A stretch of DNA of 12,415 nucleotides from Desulfobacteraceae bacterium (GTDB lineage Bacteria > Desulfobacterota > DSM-4660 > Desulfatiglandales > Desulfatiglandaceae): assembly GCA_020349865.1 (NCBI GenBank), contig CP070700.1:2795261-2807675 (forward strand), in the 5' to 3' direction. A program made the position numbers and the translations under genes. Positions 7,375 to 12,415 of the stretch are shown in pieces (position 1 is the first letter of the stretch; each line of letters opens with the position of its first letter). The notes under the pieces were generated by a model. The model was not told where the DNA came from. It was given only the letters and a program-made list of their open reading frames with translations, and did no database searches.

Positions 7375-7732
7375 CAAAATCCTCAGGTCTCATCTTATGA
7401 AAGAAACGGGCAGTTCAATATATTGCGATCACCCTATGCGACCGAGGGTTTTTAATGCTATAAAATAGGAGTTATTTGGGAGTCAAAAAGAACGGGTTCT
7501 TGAAAACAAATCCGATCATGATAAGTATGAAACAGAGTGTCCACCTGTTGATGGTAGGAAGCCGACGGAAAGTAATAGTTCACCTAAATTCTTAAATCTT
7601 GTCAATAACAAGCATTATGACATGAAAGCCCAGAATAAGATAAAGGAGTATTTCATCATACTTCTTTAGTTCTCACCTCTAGTAACTTGGGCCTGTTGAG
7701 CCTGGCTTTAGCCTAAATATATAGGGCACCTG
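7375..7732. other. Intergenic region, no supported gene
   Basis: About 360 bases. A plus-strand frame open from 7466 to about 7670 lacks any usual start codon before its last third. A 5-bp hairpin followed by five T (7431-7453) is too weak to call a terminator. Nothing else is seen. Confidence 0.4.
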
Positions 7733-7849
7733 TCACATTGCCAACCGTACCAGTAAGAACAGCAGTAGTGATCCGATTAAGAATGTCATAGAGAGGGCTG
7801 CCAGGTTTATCTTGTCTCTATCCTTCATAGGTTTCGGTACTTCCCTCAT
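7733..7849 (-). CDS. Candidate small membrane protein (38 aa)
   Basis: A short frame encoding MREVPKPMKDRDKINLAALS followed by a hydrophobic stretch (MTFLIGSLLLFLLV) and ending RLAM. It has a basic, polar N-terminus and one transmembrane helix at about residues 17-36. This layout, with charges only at the flanks, is typical of genuine small membrane proteins and unusual for a chance frame. An alternative start at 7828 would give 31 residues; GAGGGAAG lies upstream of it but rather far away. No family is recognised, and no neighbour points to a role. The main doubt is length and the weak ribosome binding site. Confidence 0.45.
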   Translation of the reverse strand: MREVPKPMKDRDKINLAALSMTFLIGSLLLFLLVRLAM

Positions 7850-8150
7850 TTACGGACATTAATCTCTGAAAAAAAATATTAAGCAAGCTTTATGCCATGC
7901 TACTAACCGTGTAATTTAGTCGTAAATACAAAAAGTTGTATTTTCTTGGCAACTAACTGTAAGGATGGAGAGAGAGATAGTGTGATTTGAGAATTGACGG
8001 TTAGTCATTAATTTGACGCGAATTAGTCGCGGGGAATCTATGCAGGTAGAAAGCCAACTGAAAATGGCATGGCAACTTTTCAGAAGGAGTAGCTGCCAGA
8101 TCAGTTCCCAGTCCATTCTTTCCAATTCTGATTTTAGCCATCCATCTCTT
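7850..8150. other. Intergenic region, no supported gene
   Basis: About 300 bases. Overlapping short open frames occur on both strands, but none has a good ribosome binding site or a recognisable product. The hexamer TTAGTC recurs three times (near 7916, 8001 and 8025); this could be chance in AT-rich DNA. Confidence 0.35.
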
Positions 8151-8315
8151 TCATTGAAGTTGCTTTTCCAACAGCGCTATGATCCGATCTATAGACCGTT
8201 TCCGCTTCATCTCGTTTCGTCTTTCAGGACCATTATATTTAGGGTTATCGAACTTCCTGCGGTCTCTATCAGATGGTCTATATTGCTTTCCTTTGGGATC
8301 AAGAAAAATAGGCAT
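8151..8315 (-). CDS. Candidate small basic protein with a GPERR motif (54 aa)
   Basis: The frame encodes a peptide starting MPIFLDPKGKQYRPSDRDRR, then KFDNPKYNGPERRNEMKRKR, and ending in a predicted helix SIDRIIALLEKQLQ. Very high Arg/Lys/Asp content, no internal low-complexity decay and an orderly polar-then-helical layout make chance unlikely. The YxGPERR sequence recalls short arginine-rich linkers (GPERR, often repeated as DRR) that precede domains in many proteobacterial proteins, but here it stands alone. AGAGG lies about 11 bases upstream of the ATG, a weak site. It is in the same direction as a near-consensus promoter at 8657-8685. Function is unknown; nucleic-acid binding would only be a guess from charge. 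Confidence 0.45.
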   Translation of the reverse strand: MPIFLDPKGKQYRPSDRDRRKFDNPKYNGPERRNEMKRKRSIDRIIALLEKQLQ

Positions 8316-8499
8316 TGTATAAAAGCCTCTAAAATTGATGTTTGTTGAGTGAAGTTGATTACCTATTCCCAGTCATACGCAGTATTAGCTTCACAAGCTT
8401 AGGGTGCTAGTTGTTGTCTAGGAAATTGGGAATTTCCTCTTCAACACCCAGAATGTGATACACAATACCCTCGATCTACGCCTTAGCCTTCAAGATGAG

Positions 8500-8521
8500 T
8501 CGGTAAATCTGAGCTTACCGA
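8500..8521. repeat. 7-bp inverted repeat
   Basis: TCGGTAA (8500-8506) and TTACCGA (8515-8521) are perfect complements around an 8-base loop. There is no T-run on either side, so it is not a standard terminator. It lies downstream of the 8657-8685 promoter. Confidence 0.4.
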
Positions 8522-8568
8522 GATAACCCGAGTGATTTGGATGCCACCAAGAAAACCATGATTACACC

Positions 8569-8581
8569 GGGCATAATGCCC
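8569..8581. repeat. GC-rich 13-base palindrome
   Basis: GGGCAT-A-ATGCCC is a perfect palindrome around one base. As DNA it could be a protein-binding site; as RNA its loop is too tight for the full stem. Confidence 0.4.
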
Positions 8582-8656
8582 ACACTACTTGCCCCTGCAT
8601 CTCTGAATCTCGATGACAAACAGAGCCGGCTGATAGAAAGCGTTTTTCGAGGAGGA

Positions 8657-8685
8657 AGTATAATGCACAACAAATAGTATGTCAA
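8657..8685 (-). promoter_or_regulatory. Near-consensus sigma-70 promoter
   Basis: On the minus strand, consensus TTGACA is followed after exactly 17 bases by TATACT (5 of 6 consensus). It is the best promoter I see in the window, yet no recognisable gene follows directly. The next candidate gene, the 54-aa protein, starts about 340 bases downstream. Confidence 0.6.
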
Positions 8686-9138
8686 GGGGAAAACTATAGC
8701 AATATATGGTGGGATGCCTTGATAAGGAAGGATGACAGAAAGCCACTGCCTGCGGCTGATAGGGAGCCTAAACGGAAGTTGGCATTCTCATATTTTCACA
8801 GTAGCGCATCTATCTGGCTATTGCGGATTGCACATCAAGGTTTGTGCTTGTAAGACAGTCTTCAATGGGAATTCGTGTAGAAAGGATTAATGGCGGAAGT
8901 ATTACTCTTTTAAAATCCTCGGTGGCTTACATTATAACGAAATCAAAGAAAAATTTAGTATTTTACAATTCCAAAAAATTCAGGAATGGATAAAGCTTTC
9001 AAATTTGCCATGATCAATGATCGGGGTTAAATCAGTTTTGTTACAGACTTGATCTTGTAATCAAAAGTCATACAGGCCTCTAAAACCAAATAAGCATGTT
9101 GGCAGCTTAAAACAGTCAGTGGGAGTTTAGATTGGATA

Positions 9139-9525
9139 CTAATTATCGATAAGAACCTCTTCTACTGTGTCGGGATCCTGAGGATCATGTTCTATGGTTT
9201 TAAATGCCACAAGAACATTGGGCTGGTTGCTCAGATTTTTAATAGCATGTGGGACGCCCGGAGGGAAGGTGAACCAATAGGCTTTCCCAATCTGAATTTC
9301 TATGTCGTTTATTTTTTCATCCTCACGAAATCGAACCAGTGCAGGACCGATTATAGCTATCGTCTCCTCGCCTTTAATATGATAGTGGTTACCCCTTATA
9401 ACACCAGGCAGGCTGATAACAACGTGTGCATTTCGTTGATAGCACAAAGTATTGGCATCGAGAGGTTCGAATACAAAGCCTCTAGAATCCGAAATAACAC
9501 TTAAATTTCCATGGATTACTGACAT
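9139..9525 (-). CDS. Single-domain cupin protein
   Basis: A 128-residue protein with one complete cupin barrel. Cupin motif 1 is RGNHYHIKGEETIAIIG (about residues 44-60), with the His-x-His-x4-Glu metal ligands. Motif 2 is WFTFPPGVPHAIKN (about 84-97), with the third histidine in PPGVPHxxxN. All four metal ligands are present, so it probably binds a divalent metal. The start SVIHGNLSVISDSRGFVFEP and the preserved GNHYH resemble sugar-nucleotide-linked cupins (RmlC/WxcM-like), but no sugar pathway genes are nearby and the substrate is open. It has no signal peptide. The ribosome binding site is weak (AAGGAAA 16 bases upstream), so the start is slightly uncertain. It lies 201 bp downstream of the FHA-GAF gene on the same strand, with a possible terminator and its own promoter-like pair between them. 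Confidence 0.88.
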   Translation of the reverse strand: MSVIHGNLSVISDSRGFVFEPLDANTLCYQRNAHVVISLPGVIRGNHYHIKGEETIAIIGPALVRFREDEKINDIEIQIGKAYWFTFPPGVPHAIKNLSNQPNVLVAFKTIEHDPQDPDTVEEVLIDN

Positions 9526-9582
9526 AGACTTTTCGGTTAATTTCCTTACAAAACTTCTCTACCTGCCAAAAGGAATAGATGG

Positions 9583-9611
9583 ATATTATCTGATGTGATG
9601 GTGGATTACAA
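9583..9611 (-). promoter_or_regulatory. Putative promoter of the cupin gene
   Basis: Minus-strand TTGTAA and TAATAT (4 of 6 consensus each) are separated by 17 bases and lie about 60 bases upstream of the cupin start. The -35 falls inside the dispersed ~43-bp motif. Confidence 0.35.
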
Positions 9612-9645
9612 TCGGAATAGTCAATTTTTTCGGTCTTCCATTTTG
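9603..9645. repeat. Dispersed ~43-bp motif, copy 2
   Basis: Counterpart of 1324-1366, with the same ordered blocks (GGATTA, GGAAT, TCAATTTTTT, CTTCCA). It lies 78-120 bases upstream of the cupin start. Confidence 0.4.
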
Positions 9646-9659
9646 CGCATGCAGTATGC

Positions 9660-9707
9660 TAAAAATAGAGCTATATTCGAGGCTACCTTGCTCTTTTCAA
9701 TATAGCT
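9660..9707 (-). terminator. Possible terminator after the FHA-GAF gene
   Basis: On the minus strand AGCTATATT (9707-9699) pairs perfectly with AATATAGCT (9677-9669). It begins 20 bases after the stop codon and is followed by CTATTTTTAG. The stem is AT-rich and the loop is long (21 bases), so efficiency is doubtful. Confidence 0.4.
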
Positions 9708-9726
9708 GATGGATCGGGTCCATTTC

Positions 9727-10953
9727 TCATCCTTCATCCTCGATGTTTATGATTTCAGAAACTTTGTTTTCTAAGACCATAGCCTCTCCAAGTATTATCT
9801 TAAGGTCTTTCTTGTTTGGATCATCATCAGGTGTTTTTTCATACAGTCTCCGAGCCAAACCTCCAACGACTGTTAGTGGATTTCTAAGCTCATGCGCTAC
9901 CCTATTTGCCATTTTGCCCAGCGCAGCAAGTCTTTCAGTCTCAACTAATTTTTTATTCTTATCTTTCAACTCCTCTGTCCTTTCTTGAACCTTCCGCTCA
10001 AGCTCTTGACTGAAACTGTATAGCTCATCATGCGCCTTGCGTAGCTCCTCCTCTGCTTTCTTGCGTTGGGAATAAAGCAATGCGTTCTGTATAGCCAAAG
10101 CCGCCGGACTGCTTAAACCAGTGAGTAAATAAAGATCATCTATTTGAAATTCCTGTAGCATATTAACGGAGTGTACATAAACAACACCTTGGATTTGCGA
10201 TTTGCTGATCAAAGGTACGCACATGATGGATTTGATTCGCTTCATCGCTATACTCTCTGAAAGCGTATCTGTATCTTCTTGACTCGTATCTGCCATTATA
10301 ACTGCCTTACCATCACGTATGACTCGATTCACTATAGTTCGACTATATTTAGATTGGATATTTCCTATATTATGTCTCGACCTGGCTAATATCTCTTTGA
10401 GGTCCCCGGTTTCATTATCAATCAACAGAATAGCTCCATTGTCGATTTTGTTAAAAAGAACGAAAAGGGCATCCATTATCTTTTCACAAATTTCATTAAT
10501 ATCTAATGTTTGCATCAAGATCGTTGATACCGCATGGATCGTTTCCAAGTCTTTCCGTTTAGTGATGCGTCTATCTTTATATAAAAGGGTCTCTCCGAAA
10601 TCACCGGTCTTTTCTGAAAGATCGATAGAATACTGAATAGCCATGCCATCATTTGAGACCTTTTTCCCCAGACTGATCAAAACATTACCAATGACAATAG
10701 GAATCCCTTCTTTCACTTCATACTGATCACCAGGTTTTATTGCTTGACCGTTTACCAGGGTACCGTTATGGCTATTTAAATCTTCAATAAAGAATTTATC
10801 GCCTTTCCTTAAGATTTTCATATGCTTTCGAGAAACAGCGTTATTCTCTATCTGAATATCATTATCAGGGGCCCTTCCAACAAACGTGGTTGCCCTTTTG
10901 ATATCAAAAGAATAACCTCGTTTTAATCCGTCAATAATATAGAGCTTGGTCAT
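9727..10953 (-). CDS. FHA-GAF-coiled-coil-HisKA protein lacking an ATPase domain
   Basis: A 408-residue cytoplasmic protein. Residues about 1-97 form an FHA domain, with VGR (25-27), SRKH (41-44) and NSHNGTLVNG (60-69). These are the conserved phosphothreonine-binding positions. Residues about 137-292 form a GAF small-molecule sensor domain. Residues about 293-345 are a charged heptad-type coiled coil. Residues 345-408 are a HisKA dimerisation domain with the H-box VAHELRNPL and predicted phospho-acceptor His354. The protein then stops; no HATPase_c N, G1 or G2 boxes follow, and bases after the stop code for nothing similar. It therefore cannot phosphorylate itself in the usual way. It may be a phosphotransfer partner, scaffold or dimeric sensor. 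The start has only a weak GGATGGTG upstream. FHA suggests a link to a Ser/Thr kinase, none of which is in the window. Confidence 0.9.
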   Translation of the reverse strand: MTKLYIIDGLKRGYSFDIKRATTFVGRAPDNDIQIENNAVSRKHMKILRKGDKFFIEDLNSHNGTLVNGQAIKPGDQYEVKEGIPIVIGNVLISLGKKVSNDGMAIQYSIDLSEKTGDFGETLLYKDRRITKRKDLETIHAVSTILMQTLDINEICEKIMDALFVLFNKIDNGAILLIDNETGDLKEILARSRHNIGNIQSKYSRTIVNRVIRDGKAVIMADTSQEDTDTLSESIAMKRIKSIMCVPLISKSQIQGVVYVHSVNMLQEFQIDDLYLLTGLSSPAALAIQNALLYSQRKKAEEELRKAHDELYSFSQELERKVQERTEELKDKNKKLVETERLAALGKMANRVAHELRNPLTVVGGLARRLYEKTPDDDPNKKDLKIILGEAMVLENKVSEIINIEDEG

Positions 10954-11130
10954 AGAACACCATCCATGAATATTGGTGTCATAAATAATTATTAGGAAAC
11001 TTCATACGCCCATTAATCAACAAATTCATCATAATCCTACGGATTTATTGAGCCGATTATTTTTAGCCTTTCTTGCCAAACAGCTAACCGACTGGCTGCT
11101 TGAATTCATTCCACGATACTAATAAGTGTT

Positions 11131-11155
11131 TTATCCATCGTCCTACGATAGATAA
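11131..11155 (-). repeat. 11-bp hairpin with a 3-base loop
   Basis: The arms 11131-11141 and 11145-11155 pair over 11 positions. One position is a G-U wobble on the minus strand and a C-A mismatch on the plus strand, so a minus-strand RNA is favoured. It lies about 180 bases upstream of the FHA-GAF start and could be part of its leader. No T-run follows. Confidence 0.4.
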
Positions 11156-11317
11156 TGGCATAGGATGAGATCATTTATCAAGATCTTTAAGAATAAAGGA
11201 TTACGCTGGGGGATGATGGATAATTTTACTATCATTGAAAACTTCAAGCTTTTATTATTCTACATAACAGTAATCGCTCGTACGAGGCCAAAAGAGTCGC
11301 ATACAACATACTGAAAT

Positions 11318-11364
11318 TTCCAAGATAAAAACAGGGCTATAATGACCCCGCCTTTATCTTGGAA
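11318..11364 (-). terminator. 12-bp inverted repeat after the 59-aa gene, possible terminator
   Basis: TTCCAAGATAAA (11318-11329) and TTTATCTTGGAA (11353-11364) are perfect complements, with GGG/CCC able to pair inside the loop. It starts 21 bases past the stop of the minus-strand 59-aa gene. On that strand a run of five T lies inside the second arm, after the inner GGG/CCC, instead of after the whole stem. It may terminate, protect the 3' end, or bind a protein as DNA. Confidence 0.4.
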
Positions 11365-11385
11365 TTCGAAATGTTGATTTATCCT

Positions 11386-11565
11386 TTAAAGCCACTTATG
11401 ATCCTCAGCTTTTGTCTCCCCTAAGGCATATTTTAGAAACTTTCTCTCAGCGATCTTGTAATCTGCCTCTGAGTAATAATTTAAATTCTCGGGGATTTTA
11501 AAGATATTCCTATACTTTTGTAAGAGCAGTTTAATCCCAGAATCATCTATTGACCTTTCGTTCAT
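11386..11565 (-). CDS. Small hypothetical protein (59 aa)
   Basis: The peptide begins MNERSIDDSGIKLLLQKYRN, continues IFKIPENLNYYSEADYKIAE and ends KAEDHKWL. It is charged and mostly helical, with no membrane segment or signal. The start at 11565 is chosen because AGGAAG lies about 9 bases upstream; an in-frame ATG at 11589 would place that site inside the gene. The amphipathic helix, the IPENLNxYSxxDYxxAERKFxK stretch and the good ribosome binding site argue for a real gene. I recognise no named domain. A strong inverted repeat just past the stop fits the end of a monocistronic unit. Confidence 0.65.
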   Translation of the reverse strand: MNERSIDDSGIKLLLQKYRNIFKIPENLNYYSEADYKIAERKFLKYALGETKAEDHKWL

Positions 11566-12345
11566 GATTTTTTCTTCCTGAAACGTCAAGTAACCAACCG
11601 GATTATTAGTATAAGGTTTCCCGGGATACCGTTATTTTAATCAGTGCGAATCTACTCTACTATGTTTAGAAGATTCTCCACGAAAAGATGCACGCACATC
11701 CGAGAAGCCTTTTAAGTGCTGCCATAAGCTTCCTTTCTCAAAGAATAACCTTTGGGGGCACTCTGCCATCCCATGGTTCATTAATCGGAGTTGAAGTTAT
11801 TGGGTAGCACTCTTAGCTCATTAATCTATGCAAGGATCATGCAAGGCTTACCAGTCAGAAAACCTCCCACAGATTTCAGATAGTTAACGCAATATCATGG
11901 AAAAGGAATATAGAGATATATTAAAAAGCCCCATCTTCTCGAGAAACGTATTTCTGCTTTTTGGTAAAAGTTTACATATTTGATAAAGGTATACCAGATG
12001 GGAAAATGTGCGTTCAGGCACTCAGCAGGATAAAAGGCTTGCTCAGAGGTTGGGCAAGGTGGGTTTTCAAGATATGATGGTAGGTGAAAAGGTCTTCTTG
12101 TGCAATGATTCTTGGACGGATCTTAGGTTACATTCATTAATCAAGAATATCAATTTGATCCTCGTATTCTCCGTCCAGATCCAAACCTCACTTGGGCTTT
12201 TCCAAGATCAGATCCCGAATTTCACAATGAAACACCGTGTCCTACAAAGGCAGGTAGGAAGCCTAACAGGCATGTGTAACGTATAGTACAGATTAAACCC
12301 AGATTGTGCAGTTGAATTGGATAAAGGTTTGACAAAGGCATGTAA
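11566..12345. other. Gene-poor region, no supported gene
   Basis: About 780 bases. A plus-strand frame at 12008-12286 opens with GTG, lacks a ribosome binding site and gives a peptide without recognisable features. A TTGACA at 12329-12334 on the plus strand has only a poor -10 (GATTGT, 17 bases on), so it is a tentative promoter for the gene at the right edge. Confidence 0.4.
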
Positions 12346-12353
12346 GTAGTTGA

Positions 12354-12401
12354 TTGTGCTCCTTTTATGTAGTTAAACGGCCAACATAGAAAGGAGCACA
12401 A
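12354..12401 (+). promoter_or_regulatory. Hairpin covering the ribosome binding site of the right-edge gene
   Basis: TGTGCTCCTTT (12355-12365) pairs perfectly with AAAGGAGCACA (12390-12400). The stem extends inward through TATGT/ACATA past one bulged base and outward by one pair, about 17 pairs around a 13-base loop. The AAGGAG Shine-Dalgarno of the following ATG lies entirely in the 3' arm, so translation should be blocked when it folds. Such hairpins are known for RNA thermometers, translational repression, and read-through protection of transposase genes. Confidence 0.6.
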
Positions 12402-12405
12402 AAAA

Positions 12406-12415
12406 ATGAAACACC
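12406..12415 (+). CDS. Start of a gene running off the right edge (Met-Lys-His...)
   Basis: ATG AAA CAC follows AAGGAG at about 9 bases spacing. Only three codons are visible, so no function can be given. The start is supported by the ribosome binding site and by the hairpin built around it. It is the only apparently intact plus-strand gene in the window. A transposase is one possibility, since several insertion sequences guard their start in this way, but this is inference. Confidence 0.45.

Larger units (their letters stand above)
8316..9138. other. Long region without a supported gene; holds a promoter and palindromes
   Basis: About 820 bases. No frame has both a start with a ribosome binding site and a recognisable product. 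It contains a near-consensus minus-strand promoter (8657-8685) and two short inverted repeats downstream of it (8569-8581, 8500-8521). From 8700 to 9138 I see nothing further. Confidence 0.45.
10954..11385. other. Intergenic region with two inverted repeats
   Basis: About 430 bases between the 59-aa gene and the FHA-GAF gene. No frame is convincing. Two strong hairpin sequences lie in it, at 11131-11155 and 11318-11364. Confidence 0.4.

Noticed and set aside
7431..7453. ACCCT/AGGGT hairpin followed by five T on the plus strand
   Set aside because: A 5-bp stem is too weak, and no plus-strand gene ends there.
7466..7670. Plus-strand frame open for about 67 codons
   Set aside because: No ATG, GTG or TTG start before the last third; probably chance or a decayed remnant.
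8013..8348. Plus-strand open frame of 111 codons
   Set aside because: Starts without a ribosome binding site, has no recognisable features, and lies opposite the better 54-aa candidate.
8616..8850. Plus-strand frame without stops for about 78 codons, and a GAGGAGG-ATG just inside it
   Set aside because: The long frame has no start codon. The ATG opens a frame of four codons, and the apparent ribosome binding site lies beside the -10 of the minus-strand promoter.

Overview
The window looks like a chromosomal stretch of an anaerobic bacterium with moderate to low GC, most likely a sulfate-reducing member of the Desulfobacterota. This is inferred from protein style: an IscA/HesB-like protein, a very large zinc-ribbon/cyclase/ATPase/TPR protein, an FHA-GAF protein and small fibronectin-III proteins. 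No rRNA or tRNA anchors the assignment. Every confident intact gene lies on the minus strand. They are widely spaced, and much of the rest is long AT-rich sequence without convincing genes.

Left edge (1-1500): the first 64 bases hold the N-terminus of a 3-hydroxyisobutyrate-dehydrogenase-type enzyme. A decayed 3' piece of an IS91-family transposase follows on the plus strand, then about 850 bp without a gene.

Centre (1500-7400): an IscA/HesB-like protein, a 1115-residue signalling protein (zinc ribbons, class III nucleotide cyclase, AAA/NB-type ATPase, TPR-like tail), a nitroreductase, and a small membrane protein with a fibronectin-III-like domain. The cyclase and fibronectin genes are each preceded by a copy of the same ~150-bp sequence. 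Each copy has a promoter-like start and nested stems. It ends in an 11-bp hairpin that is preserved by G-U pairs only when read on the minus strand. This shared leader is the strongest candidate for an undescribed regulatory RNA.

Right half (7400-12415): mostly non-coding, with two short candidate proteins (38 and 54 residues), a near-consensus minus-strand promoter in front of palindromic sequence, a single-domain cupin, an FHA-GAF-coiled-coil-HisKA protein with no ATPase domain, and a 59-residue protein of unknown function. At the right edge a ~17-bp hairpin covers the ribosome binding site of a plus-strand gene that runs off the window.

The theme is signal transduction: a nucleotide cyclase, a phosphopeptide-binding FHA/GAF protein, and a membrane/fibronectin protein that shares a leader with the cyclase. 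Co-regulation of the last pair is the main functional hypothesis. It rests on the duplicated leader, not on protein homology.
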